From the NCBI GenBank assembly GCA_963792075.1, contig CAWBUW010000002.1:310001-374000 (forward strand): a DNA stretch of 64,000 nucleotides. Reading direction: 5' to 3'. The notes beneath the pieces are model-generated. The model searched no databases and was not told the origin of the DNA. It saw only the letters and a list, made by a program, of their open reading frames with translations. Shown here in pieces: positions 8,636 through 16,939 of this stretch; positions within the stretch are counted from its first letter, which is position 1; the number at the start of each line of letters is the position of its first letter. Both the position numbers and the translations under genes were made by a program. This DNA is from CAWBUW01 sp963792075 (GTDB taxonomy: Bacteria; Chloroflexota; Anaerolineae; Anaerolineales; UBA4823).

Positions 8636-8754
8636 GGGGCTGTCCAAAAAGAAACAAAGGAAGAAAATTAATACATACCTGTGGGGGTGGTGCGAAGCAC
8701 CACCCCCACAGGTATGTATATTTTCTCCTTGTTTTCGTCTTTTTGGACAACCCC
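8636..8754. repeat. Long inverted-repeat element, ~57-59-nt arms, GAA centre
   Basis: The central 23-bp stem (8671-8719) is perfect, with core GGTGCGAAGCACC. Beyond it the pairing continues imperfectly to the outer ends GGGGCTGTCCAAAAAG (8636-) and CTTTTTGGACAACCCC (-8754), so nearly the whole 119 bp folds into one hairpin. The arm motif with ACCTGTG/CACAGGT recurs in degenerate form at 28841-28888. It lies between the response regulator and the DUF192 gene. No T-tract follows, and no target duplication was found. Confidence 0.82.
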
Positions 8755-8777
8755 TCATCATATAGGATTTTGTATCT

Positions 8778-9158
8778 ATGAAACTCGTAATTATTGAAAA
8801 CCAGACCCATCCCCTACAGAGTCCGTTGGTTGCCCCATACTGCAGTTCGTTTCTTTGCCGTTTGCGTGGCCTTATGTTTCGGCGGACTTTGGCATCAGGA
8901 GATGGTTTACTGCTGGTGAATAAACGCGATGATATCGTTGATGCGTCCATCCACATGATGTTTGTAAATTTTGATTTGGCTGTTGCCTGGATTAATCACC
9001 AGGGTGAAGTGGTGGATACAGCCCTGGCGCGCCGTTGGCGTCCACTCTATTTCCCTAAACGGCCAGCACAATATATACTGGAAATGTCCGCGGGCCGCAT
9101 GGGCGATTTTCAGGTGGGGGATCGGGTAACCTTTAATGAGGCGTTTTTGGATCGTTAA
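8778..9158 (+). CDS. DUF192 family protein
   Basis: A 126-aa protein with features of the DUF192 (COG1430) family: an N-terminal strand, FLCRLRGLMFRRTL near residues 29-42, the central SIHMMFVNFDLAVAWI segment, and a terminal GDFQVGDRVTF. The family's function is not firmly known; many members are secreted, but no signal peptide is visible here. Its last 23 bp overlap the start of the LysM-M23 gene in another frame, suggesting translational coupling and perhaps a shared role at the envelope. Confidence 0.8.
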   Translation: MKLVIIENQTHPLQSPLVAPYCSSFLCRLRGLMFRRTLASGDGLLLVNKRDDIVDASIHMMFVNFDLAVAWINHQGEVVDTALARRWRPLYFPKRPAQYILEMSAGRMGDFQVGDRVTFNEAFLDR

Positions 9159-10530
9159 TTTAATCGTGCTGCTGGCATTGGCCTGGCCAACGGGTTGGGC
9201 GCGGGCGCAAGAGACCACCCCCAATTACCCGGTATACGTGGTGCAGGAGGGTGATAACCTGTGGAGTATCGCCCTGCGTTTTGGCGTGTCGCCTGAGGAT
9301 TTGGCGCAAGCGAATAACATCGTGAACCCTGACCAATTGAAAGTAGGCGACCGCCTGGTTATCCCCGGACTGGAAGGGATTACCGGGGCCTTGGAGACTC
9401 GGCCAATCTTGTACGGTGATTCACTGCGCGCTCTGAGCCGGCGTTATCAGGTGAGCGAGGATCTGCTGGCGCGGCTGAACCATGTCTCCAGCCCGGCAGA
9501 ACTCTATGCCGGCGCAACCCTTATCTTGCCGCAGGTGGAGCAGAGCCTCCAGATGGGACGGCGGGTGTGGATGGCGCCAGGCCAATCTCTGCTGGAGGCA
9601 GCCGTTGGCGCAGGTGTCAATCCGTGGTCAGCCATGCTGGCTAACCAGTTTGCGGGCTCTTGGGAGGTCATGCCAGGCGAAATGCTGCAACTGCCTGGGG
9701 AAGCCGGAGACTCCTCCAGCGCTTTGCCCGGGGAAATAAGTCAAATCACGATCGGTCTGCCGGCAGTGCAAGGTGGTACGACTTTATTGCGGATTGCGGG
9801 ATCTCCTGGACTGCAATTGGGAGGTGGTTTTCTCGGGCATGAATTGCACTTTTTTAACGTATCACCCGAAGAATATGTCGCACTGCAGGGAGTGCATGCC
9901 CTGACCGAGCCGGGAGTCTACCCATTAGATCTCACAGTCGCGCGGCCTGACGGAGCCGTGTTCACTTATTCACAAAATGTGCTGGTGGTTGATGCAAACT
10001 ACCCGTATGAACCGGTGCTGTACGTTGACCCGGCGACGATCGATCCGCAAGTAACGCGCCCTGAAGATGCGCAGTGGATTGCCCTGGCGCAGCCTGTCAC
10101 GGCGGAAAAATTGTGGAATGGTCAGTTCGGCATCCCGGTCGCGCCTGAGTTTAAGGACTGCTGGCCCTCCCGTTATGGCAACCGTCGTTCGTTCAATGAC
10201 AGCCCGTTTGACTACTTCCATACCGGGTTGGATTTCTGTGGGCAGGTGGGACAGGATATTTTTACTCCGGCGGATGGGATCGTTGTATTTGCAGGAGCAC
10301 TCACCGTGCGCGGCAACGCCACCATGATCGATCACGGCTGGGGAGTCTACACCGCGTATATGCACCAATCCGAAATCCTTGTCCAGGTCGGTGATCGGGT
10401 GCAGGCCGGTCAGCGGATCGGCCTGGTAGGGAGTACAGGTAGGGTAACCGGACCTCACCTGCATTGGGAAGTATGGGTTGGGGGGGTGCAGGTGGATCCT
10501 ATTAATTGGCTGGAGCAGGTTTATCCTTGA
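9136..10530 (+). CDS. Secreted LysM-domain M23 peptidase
   Basis: A cell-wall endopeptidase candidate of 464 aa. A signal peptide (MRRFWIVNLIVLLALAWP, cut near ARAQ at about 24) is followed by two LysM repeats (about 33-77 and 88-132) that bind glycan. A middle region of beta character (about 180-330) follows. The C-terminal M23 (LytM/lysostaphin-like) domain has zinc ligands in HTGLDF and HLHWE. It should act outside the membrane on peptidoglycan cross-links, or serve as an amidase activator. The start codon lies inside the end of the DUF192 gene. It ends tail-to-tail with the DUF2007 gene, overlapping by 10 bp. Confidence 0.93.
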   Translation: MRRFWIVNLIVLLALAWPTGWARAQETTPNYPVYVVQEGDNLWSIALRFGVSPEDLAQANNIVNPDQLKVGDRLVIPGLEGITGALETRPILYGDSLRALSRRYQVSEDLLARLNHVSSPAELYAGATLILPQVEQSLQMGRRVWMAPGQSLLEAAVGAGVNPWSAMLANQFAGSWEVMPGEMLQLPGEAGDSSSALPGEISQITIGLPAVQGGTTLLRIAGSPGLQLGGGFLGHELHFFNVSPEEYVALQGVHALTEPGVYPLDLTVARPDGAVFTYSQNVLVVDANYPYEPVLYVDPATIDPQVTRPEDAQWIALAQPVTAEKLWNGQFGIPVAPEFKDCWPSRYGNRRSFNDSPFDYFHTGLDFCGQVGQDIFTPADGIVVFAGALTVRGNATMIDHGWGVYTAYMHQSEILVQVGDRVQAGQRIGLVGSTGRVTGPHLHWEVWVGGVQVDPINWLEQVYP

Positions 10531-10811
10531 TCTTCCGAAGGATTGTTTTCTTCCGGTCCGTCTTCGTTGGTCTGCTCAAACTTGCCCTGGCGGAAATCTT
10601 CCAGGATCGCCAGCGCCTCTTCGACCTGGCTGGATGGAACGAGAATCTGTACCGTTGACAATGGCCCAACAGTCAGGCTGTAAGCAAAATGGGCGACGCC
10701 TTCCTGGGAAAGCAGTACCTTGATTCCTTGGGCTTCCAGCAAGCCGCGTAGAATTTCTGCCTGAGGATCCCCCGCGATTTCATAAACTACCTGCCAGTTT
10801 TCGTCGCTCAT
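10521..10811 (-). CDS. DUF2007-like putative signal-transducing protein
   Basis: A 96-aa protein starting MSDENWQVVYEIAGD. The pattern (a strand, then a helix PQAEILRGLLEAQGIKV, then a second betaalpha unit LVPSSQVEEALAILEDF) matches the small ferredoxin-like DUF2007 family, often annotated as PII-like signal transducers. Function is unproven. The C-terminus is acidic and disordered. The start at 10811 has GGAGG upstream. The open frame continues upstream through a repeat element, and I reject that extension. It converges with the M23 gene. Confidence 0.75.
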   Translation of the reverse strand: MSDENWQVVYEIAGDPQAEILRGLLEAQGIKVLLSQEGVAHFAYSLTVGPLSTVQILVPSSQVEEALAILEDFRQGKFEQTNEDGPEENNPSEDQG

Positions 10812-10858
10812 GGTATGCCTCCATAATCTTTTGCATGGAGTGTATGTGGGCGTTCGCC

Positions 10859-10981
10859 GGGTGTATGTCAGTTCTGGGGCAGGGGGTTTGGGGCATGCGT
10901 GGCGGCGAAGCCGCCACGCATGCCCCAAACCCTTCCTCAGACCTGGTGCAAGTCAGATTGGCCCCCAATCTGACTTGCACC
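10859..10981. repeat. Composite inverted-repeat element B, copy 1
   Basis: Layout: arm A (GGTGTATGTCAGTTCTGGGG-like, from 10859), a perfect 23-bp palindrome with a GAA loop (10884-10932), a second A (GGTGCAAGTCAGATTGG), then an inverted A (CCAATCTGACTTGCACC, ending 10981). The inner A and inverted A form their own hairpin, and the outer A also pairs with the inverted A. The copy at 29366-29496 has the same arms but a different central palindrome. It sits in the divergent region between the genes at 10811 and 11159. Nothing else is recognised in the 347-bp gap except a TATAAT-like hexamer at 11010-11015. Confidence 0.85.
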
Positions 10982-11158
10982 TCGTTCGCCCACACATTAC
11001 ACTACATAGAGTATAATATAAAGAGCAGTATCATGCAATTTGGTGTGAAAAGGTTGGAGCTCGATTGCAACGGAAGATGTGTTTGTTAATGATGACTATC
11101 GGGTTGTATTCTGGGCTTCAGGGGGGCTTGATGCCATGCGGGTACGAGACACCACGAA

Positions 11159-12757
11159 TTGATTGAGGCGTGTATGGGTCTGGGACCATTTTCTTTACGC
11201 GAAGACTATTGGGAGACATTTGAAGTTGAGGGGGATGACCTTGAGTTCCTTTACAACTATTTATTAGATAAGGAGACGCCGCTGACGTCTCAGGAATTAG
11301 TCTCTGCCTTGGCTGAAGAACGTATTCGGCGTGAAAAGATAGTAGCAGAGAAACAGCGAGCGGCGAAGGGGGTCGTGTATCTACCGAAGGAAACCTACCA
11401 GGAGGGACAGACACTCGTCTTCCCGGCTTTGAGTTGGCGACCGGGCAAGGTTGTAAACCTGCGTCCAGGATTTAACCCGGACCTGGGTGATTTTCAGGTG
11501 ATCCAGGTTGCCTTCAGTGAGAATGAGGCGCGTGAGTTTGCGGTCGGATTGGCAGACCATGCGCTTAATAATCCCTCTGACCTGGCTGAAGAACACCCCG
11601 ACCTGGATTTAGCCACCGTGCTGGCGAATCACAATGATTCTTTGCTCGATTGTTTGGAAAAGGCATTAAACGACAACGATGATTTTGTGCGCATTGCTGG
11701 GAAATGGTTCCCGCGTACGCTGTTGGTAGATATCAATGTCGGCCATTTAAACCTGGCCGAAGCCGTGCTGGATATGGCTGGCGGCGGGCCGCTGCCAACT
11801 GACGCTTTAATGGAGCAGGTTGGCCTGGCGGATGTACCGAATTCAAAGCTGACAGAATTTTCATTAGACCTGGCTTTGCAGGAGGACAACCGGTTTGACG
11901 AGGTGGGCCCTTCTGGGAAGGTACTTTGGTTCTTGAACAGGCTGGAACCAGAAGGAGTGCTCAAGCCGCATCCTTGCTTGCGTTACAATGAGATTGAGTA
12001 TGACCGCTCGTTGATCGATGATAAAATGCTGGCGCTGGAACGCGACCTGGATGATGAGTTATCCCCCTTTAGTGGGAAATTTCCGCACGTACCGGAAGCT
12101 CAAATCGTGATCAATTTCCCCCATTGGCGCGCCGGTACGCTGCCGTTGGGAGGCCGCATCCGGCACCTGTTCCCCACCGCTTACGAAGCGCCGCGCGTGC
12201 GGATTTCGCTGGTGGATGGGGAGACCGGTGAGAAATTCCCAGGCTGGGTAGTACGCTCTCTGAAGTACGTTTATGGGCTGCGAGAATGGTACCAGGCAAA
12301 AGGGGTCATGCCTGGCAGCCTGATCCGTGTGCGCAAAGGGGACCAACCTGGGGAAGTTGTAGTGCAGGTGGACAGCCGGCGCGCCTCGCGTGAATGGGTG
12401 CGCACCGTTCTGGTGGGTTCAGACGGCGGCGTGGTTTTTGTCATGCTCAAGCAATCGGTGTCTACCACCTATGATGAACGTATGGCGATTGCGGTCCCTG
12501 ACCCAGAGGCGTTAGAACAAGTCTGGCTTGGGATGCAAAAAGACCGCATTCCTTTTGAAAAAACGGTGGTTAGCATGGTGCGCGAGCTGGCCAAACTTAA
12601 CCCGCAGAGTCATGTGCATGCCAGTGAGCTATATGCCGCGGTCAATACCGTCCGGCGCTGCCCTCCTGGCCCCTTGATGGCGCTGCTGGCTTCACGCCCG
12701 TGGTTTATCCATGTGGGAGATATGCACTTCCGCTTTGACAACTCCGAGCGTGAGTAA
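11159..12757 (+). CDS. Conserved-looking 532-aa protein, unknown function
   Basis: I do not recognise this family. It is soluble, with no signal peptide or membrane segments. The N-terminal ~70 residues (LYNYLLDKETPLTSQELVSALAEERI) resemble a winged-helix or HARE-type helical module. A beta-rich segment (about 80-130) and a helical middle (about 135-290) follow. A region near 330-430 (LPLGGRIRHLFPTAYEAP, ending VVVQVD) looks like a small beta-barrel, and the C-terminal ~100 residues look like another helical module. The start may be TTG 11159 or ATG 11174; no strong Shine-Dalgarno is visible. The next gene follows 10 bp later with a good ribosome site, so the two probably form an operon. Confidence 0.75.
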   Translation: MIEACMGLGPFSLREDYWETFEVEGDDLEFLYNYLLDKETPLTSQELVSALAEERIRREKIVAEKQRAAKGVVYLPKETYQEGQTLVFPALSWRPGKVVNLRPGFNPDLGDFQVIQVAFSENEAREFAVGLADHALNNPSDLAEEHPDLDLATVLANHNDSLLDCLEKALNDNDDFVRIAGKWFPRTLLVDINVGHLNLAEAVLDMAGGGPLPTDALMEQVGLADVPNSKLTEFSLDLALQEDNRFDEVGPSGKVLWFLNRLEPEGVLKPHPCLRYNEIEYDRSLIDDKMLALERDLDDELSPFSGKFPHVPEAQIVINFPHWRAGTLPLGGRIRHLFPTAYEAPRVRISLVDGETGEKFPGWVVRSLKYVYGLREWYQAKGVMPGSLIRVRKGDQPGEVVVQVDSRRASREWVRTVLVGSDGGVVFVMLKQSVSTTYDERMAIAVPDPEALEQVWLGMQKDRIPFEKTVVSMVRELAKLNPQSHVHASELYAAVNTVRRCPPGPLMALLASRPWFIHVGDMHFRFDNSERE

Positions 12758-12767
12758 GGAGGCTATC

Positions 12768-13205
12768 TTGTCTGATGTGAAACGTCATAGCTTGGTCAAA
12801 CCGACTGTTCAGATGCAATTCCACATAGATTTTGACTGGTGGATCCAAAACGATAATGATTGGCGGGTTTACCTGTCTGGTTTGCTGTGCCCAACCCACC
12901 AGGAGATGTTTTCGGGTAATCTTAAGGTTCAGATGGTCGATTTCGTGGATCGTACCACTGCCGAAGTCCAGCGGGTGGATGGTGTGCAGCATATCTTAAT
13001 CTCACACTGTGCGAAGGAACCGGATTTCATTACGCCGCATACCACTTTGGTCGACGCAGTTTTTCGCTTGCTGCTGGCAAGCGGGAATGTGCCCATAACG
13101 CCCGTAGAGATGTCTGCGCAATTGGGTCGCCCGGCAGAGATGATCTTGCGTACATTGACCGGTGGGCGAGTTTACCGGGGAGTCCGGCCGTGGTTCAACA
13201 ATTAA
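12768..13205 (+). CDS. Small protein coupled to the 532-aa gene, unknown function
   Basis: A 145-aa protein of unknown family. I set the start at TTG 12768 because AAGGAGG (12757-12763) lies 5 nt upstream; the frame is open further back to 12711, but that part lies inside the previous gene. The first ~75 residues look beta-rich (MQFHIDFDWWIQND, then VQHILISHCAKEPDF). The last ~55 residues resemble a helix-turn-helix (LVDAVFRLLLASGNVPITPVEMSAQLGRP). The unit may be DNA- or RNA-associated, but this is only inference from fold impressions. Confidence 0.7.
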   Translation: MSDVKRHSLVKPTVQMQFHIDFDWWIQNDNDWRVYLSGLLCPTHQEMFSGNLKVQMVDFVDRTTAEVQRVDGVQHILISHCAKEPDFITPHTTLVDAVFRLLLASGNVPITPVEMSAQLGRPAEMILRTLTGGRVYRGVRPWFNN

Positions 13206-13215
13206 TGGAGTGTAA

Positions 13216-13291
13216 GCCCTCGTAGCTCAATGGACAGAGCAGCAGCCTTCTAAGCTGTTGGTTGTGGGTTCGAATCCCGCCGAGGGCGCCA
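13216..13291 (+). tRNA. tRNA-Arg (anticodon UCU)
   Basis: Cloverleaf: acceptor GCCCTCG/CGAGGGC, D stem GCTC/GAGC, anticodon stem GCAGC/GCTGT with loop CTTCTAA (anticodon TCT), T arm GTGGG TTCGAAT CCCGC, discriminator G, and an encoded CCA. It reads AGA codons (and AGG by wobble). Confidence 0.97.
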
Positions 13292-13376
13292 GAGAATTAT
13301 TGGTGATTCAAAAATTGAAAGACGAATTGAAAGACAAATGGAGTAACAAATCCCAGCAGTCTTCGGGAGTAAGCAT

Positions 13377-13802
13377 ATGGCCGCTGTTACATTAAAAACA
13401 CAATCTCATTGGAACGACTGGTATAGCCCAGAAGATGCTCAGTCGTTTACCGCAGATGGGCTGCGGTGGCGTCTTTTACACCGGCCGCACCTTTGGCGCC
13501 CCCCTACAGATGTATTTGAAACCGATGAGCAAATCATCGTGCGGGTTGAAATCGCCGGGATGAAAGAGGCTGACTTTACGATCTCGTTGCAAGATCGCCG
13601 CTTGGTCATTGGAGGCACACGTCCAGATCAATCCGAGCGGCGAGCTTATCACCAAATGGAAATTCCCTTCGGTGAATTTAGCACCGAGATCGAGCTCTCG
13701 ATGCCAGTCGTTGCCGAACGGGTAGAGGCTGTTTACCGGGACGGGTTCCTGAAAATTGTGCTGCCAAAAGCCAAACCACGCCAGATATCCATTGGGGAAT
13801 AA
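13377..13802 (+). CDS. Hsp20/alpha-crystallin family small heat-shock protein
   Basis: An ATP-independent holdase of 141 aa. The alpha-crystallin domain runs from about residue 42 (PPTDVFETDEQIIVRVEIAG) to about 137, with the typical GGTRPDQSERRAYHQMEIPFG stretch and the FLKIVLPKAKP end strand. The N-terminal arm is short, and the usual C-terminal I-X-I motif is reduced to ISIGE. It is followed 9 bp later by lon, so holdase and protease are probably co-expressed in protein quality control. Confidence 0.92.
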   Translation: MAAVTLKTQSHWNDWYSPEDAQSFTADGLRWRLLHRPHLWRPPTDVFETDEQIIVRVEIAGMKEADFTISLQDRRLVIGGTRPDQSERRAYHQMEIPFGEFSTEIELSMPVVAERVEAVYRDGFLKIVLPKAKPRQISIGE

Positions 13803-13811
13803 GATTGTCCC

Positions 13812-16490
13812 ATGCCAGCTTCTCGTTGGAACTCATCTGATTTTATCCCCTGGCTGCGCGATCAAGGGTGGCCTGAAGAGGAAATCTTGAAATTAATAAA
13901 CCAGGCTGATAACCTGGTAGTCGAAAACACAGAAGATGCCGCGATACAGCTTGTCGGGGAAGGCGAAGGGAAAATCCCTCCCGTTTTGCCGGTCTTGCCC
14001 CTGCGCGGGCTGGTGGTGTATCCCGAAACGGCCGTTCCCTTAACCATTGGCCAGCCGCGGTCAATCCGCCTGGTTGACGATGTGGTAGCCCAGGATAACC
14101 GCCTGATTGGGCTGCTCACCTCGCGCAGCCCGGAACTGGAACTACCCGAGCCGAAGGATTTATACACCATCGGTACGGTTGCGATGGTACACCGCTTGTT
14201 TCGTGCGCCCGATGGAACGATCCGGCTGCTGGTCCAAGGTCTGGCGCGCTTCAAACTGTCTGAATTTGTGCAGACAGAGCCATACTTGAAGGCACGCATC
14301 GAGCTGATCCCAGAGCAAGTCGAGACGGGATTGGAAATAGAGGCGCTGGCACGCAATGCGCGTGACCAGTTTGCCCATATCGCCGACATGATTCCTTCAA
14401 TCCCGCGTGAACTGGTCACCTCGCTGCAATCCATCGAAGATCCATTGCAAACGGTATATACGATCGCAAACTTCCAGCGGATGGACCTGGATGCGGCTCA
14501 AAATCTGCTCGAAATCGACTCGGTGGCTGAAAAGCTGCGCCGCCTGGTAGCCATCCTGACGCGTGAAGTGGAAGTCCTTGAAATTGGGCAGAAGATCCAA
14601 AGCGAGGCACGTTCGGAAATTGAGAAAATGCAGCGCGAGTATTTCTTGCGCGAGCAGTTGAAGGCAATCCAGCGGGAGCTGGGGGAAGGGGATGAACAGA
14701 CAGCCGAGATCGAAGAGCTGCGCAAGAAAATCGAAGCGGCCAAGATGCCCGAAGAGGCGGATAAAATGGCCCGGCGAGAGTTGGAGCGCTTGTCTCGCTT
14801 ACCCAGCGCGGCCGCCGAGTACGGGGTGATCCGCACTTACCTGGACTGGCTGGTGGCGCTGCCCTGGTCCGTTATGACCACCGATGACCTGGATATCAGC
14901 CGGGCACGCCAGGTTTTGGACCAGGACCATTACGGCCTGGAAGATGTTAAAGAGCGTATCCTGGAGTACCTGGCAGTCCGAAAATTACGCCTGGAACGCG
15001 TGGAAGAGCTGGAGAAAACGCCCGTTGATGATATTCGCCGGGTGCGCGAGGGGATTATCTTATGTTTTGTTGGGCCTCCAGGCGTAGGTAAAACCTCGTT
15101 GGGCCGTTCGATTGCCCATGCCATGGGGCGTAAGTTTGTGCGCATTTCATTGGGCGGTGTGCGCGATGAGGCGGAGATCCGCGGCCACCGGCGCACGTAT
15201 ATCGGAGCACTTCCGGGACGGATCCTGCAGGCGCTGCGACGGATCGAGTCTCGTAATCCCGTTTTTATGTTGGATGAGGTAGACAAGCTCACCATGGATT
15301 TCCACGGCGATCCGGCCTCAGCGCTGCTGGAGGTATTGGACCCGGAGCAGAACAGCGAATTCCGTGATCATTACCTGGAAGTGGCATATGATTTGTCGCA
15401 GGTCATGTTTATTACCACGGCTAATTTGCTGGAGCCGATCCCCGCGCCCTTACGCGACCGGATGGAAATCATCATGTTGTCTGGTTACACCGAGGGCGAA
15501 AAGACCGCCATTGCCCGGCAATACTTGATCCCGCGCCAGGTGAAAGAGAATGGATTGCGTTCAGAAGAAATTGTTTTCACGGATGATGCCATCTCCGCGA
15601 TCATCCGCTCTTACACCCGTGAAGCAGGTGTACGCAACCTGGAACGTGAGATTGGTGGTGTGTGCCGAAAGGTGGTCACCTCGGTCGCCGAAGGTAAGGT
15701 AGATCAGGTGGAGATTACCCCAGAAAAAGTACGTGAGTACCTGGGCCGGCCAACCTTCCTGGGGAATGAGGAAATTGCCTTGCGTACGGCTGTCCCAGGG
15801 GTCGCAACCGGGTTGGCATACACCCAGTTTGGCGGCGATGTATTGTTTATTGAGGCGACGCGTATGCCGGGTGGAAAGGGTTTCCAGATCACCGGTTCTT
15901 TAGGAAATGTGATGCAAGAGTCTGCACGGGCCGCGCTGTCCTTTGTGCGCTCACGCGCCAGCGCGCTGGGGCTGGAACCTAATTTCTTTGAAAAATCAGA
16001 TATCCACCTGCACATCCCGGCCGGCGCACAGCCAAAGGATGGCCCTTCTGCAGGGGTGACCATGGCGACAGCGTTGGTTTCCTTGATTTCTGGCCGGCCT
16101 GTACGCCCGGATGTCGGGATGACTGGCGAGATCACGCTGCGTGGCCAGGTACTGCCTGTTGGAGGCATTAAAGAGAAAGTGTTAGCAGCGCATCGCAATG
16201 GCTTACGCAAAGTCATCCTGCCGCGCCGTAACGAGGCAGACCTGGAAGATTTGCCCGAAGAAGTGCGCGGCGCGATGGAGTTTATTTACGTGGATGTTGT
16301 CGATGATGTGCTGCAGTCAGCCCTGGAGCCGGCCCCGGTAACGCCACCCGCTGACGAAAATTTAGAAGATAAAACTTCTGTGGAAAACCCTATCCAGACT
16401 GACCTGCCTGAGACGCCCACGGAGAGCAACCCTGAGCCTGATCCATCTGGCTTTGAACTGCCAGAAATTTCCAACCTTGAGGGGGATTAA
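13812..16490 (+). CDS. lon: ATP-dependent Lon protease
   Basis: A cytoplasmic AAA+ serine protease of 892 aa. There is an extra ~55-residue N-terminal segment before the LON substrate domain (about 57-265). A coiled linker (about 265-320) follows, then the AAA+ module with Walker A GPPGVGKT (421-428) and Walker B VFMLDEVD. The protease domain has the Ser-Lys dyad at Ser746 (PKDGPSAG) and Lys789 (GGIKEK). About 60 acidic, proline-rich residues extend past the usual C-terminus. It follows hsp20 by 9 bp and is followed 4 bp later by a receiver gene. All catalytic residues are present, so it should be active. Confidence 0.97.
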   Translation: MPASRWNSSDFIPWLRDQGWPEEEILKLINQADNLVVENTEDAAIQLVGEGEGKIPPVLPVLPLRGLVVYPETAVPLTIGQPRSIRLVDDVVAQDNRLIGLLTSRSPELELPEPKDLYTIGTVAMVHRLFRAPDGTIRLLVQGLARFKLSEFVQTEPYLKARIELIPEQVETGLEIEALARNARDQFAHIADMIPSIPRELVTSLQSIEDPLQTVYTIANFQRMDLDAAQNLLEIDSVAEKLRRLVAILTREVEVLEIGQKIQSEARSEIEKMQREYFLREQLKAIQRELGEGDEQTAEIEELRKKIEAAKMPEEADKMARRELERLSRLPSAAAEYGVIRTYLDWLVALPWSVMTTDDLDISRARQVLDQDHYGLEDVKERILEYLAVRKLRLERVEELEKTPVDDIRRVREGIILCFVGPPGVGKTSLGRSIAHAMGRKFVRISLGGVRDEAEIRGHRRTYIGALPGRILQALRRIESRNPVFMLDEVDKLTMDFHGDPASALLEVLDPEQNSEFRDHYLEVAYDLSQVMFITTANLLEPIPAPLRDRMEIIMLSGYTEGEKTAIARQYLIPRQVKENGLRSEEIVFTDDAISAIIRSYTREAGVRNLEREIGGVCRKVVTSVAEGKVDQVEITPEKVREYLGRPTFLGNEEIALRTAVPGVATGLAYTQFGGDVLFIEATRMPGGKGFQITGSLGNVMQESARAALSFVRSRASALGLEPNFFEKSDIHLHIPAGAQPKDGPSAGVTMATALVSLISGRPVRPDVGMTGEITLRGQVLPVGGIKEKVLAAHRNGLRKVILPRRNEADLEDLPEEVRGAMEFIYVDVVDDVLQSALEPAPVTPPADENLEDKTSVENPIQTDLPETPTESNPEPDPSGFELPEISNLEGD

Positions 16491-16494
16491 CCCA

Positions 16495-16860
16495 ATGCCA
16501 AAAGTAATGCTTGTAGAAGATGATGCGACGATGCTCTCGCTGCTCACCACCTTATTGGAAATCGAGGGATTTTCAGTGGTGCAATTGGATGAAGAGAGTG
16601 AGGACATTATTTTGAATCAGGTAAAGGTTGAACAACCCGATGTGGTTTTAATGGATGTTCACTTACGTCAATTGAACGGCTTGGACCTGTTGAAAATGAT
16701 GAAAAGCGATGAACAGACCAAGCTGGTGCGTGTGCTTATGTCTTCAGGGATGGATTTCCGTAGAGAATGTCTTCGAGCAGGAGCAAGCGATTTCATTATG
16801 AAACCGTACATGCCAGACGATTTGATCAGCCATTTGCGGCAGGTCTTGTCTGGTAACTAG
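16495..16860 (+). CDS. Single-domain response regulator (CheY-like)
   Basis: A 121-aa receiver: acidic pair EDD near residues 8-10, phosphoacceptor Asp in VVLMDVHLRQ, Ser in VLMSSGM in place of the usual Thr/Ser, and Lys in IMKPYMP. It has no output domain. The start ATG 16495 follows GAGGGGG and sits 4 bp after the lon stop, so it may be co-transcribed with lon. No kinase gene is adjacent. Confidence 0.92.
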   Translation: MPKVMLVEDDATMLSLLTTLLEIEGFSVVQLDEESEDIILNQVKVEQPDVVLMDVHLRQLNGLDLLKMMKSDEQTKLVRVLMSSGMDFRRECLRAGASDFIMKPYMPDDLISHLRQVLSGN

Positions 16861-16868
16861 AATATATT

Positions 16869-16920
16869 GGTTGGGCTGGCCCACGCGGGCAGCTTCGCTG
16901 CTGTAAAGGCCACTCCAACC
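16869..16920. repeat. Imperfect intergenic palindrome, TTC centre
   Basis: Core GCAGC TTC GCTGC. The outer arms GGTTGGGCTGGCC (16869-) and GGCCACTCCAACC (-16920) pair at 11 of 13 positions. The middle is mismatched, so this is a degenerate member of the palindrome family. It lies 8 bp after the response regulator and 20 bp before the PHP gene. Confidence 0.7.
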
Positions 16921-16939
16921 CCCCGAAATTAGAGGAATT

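Noticed and set aside
10780..11089. Small open frames on both strands through composite element B
   Set aside because: They arise from the symmetric repeat and appear also at the second copy; no ribosome site or protein features.
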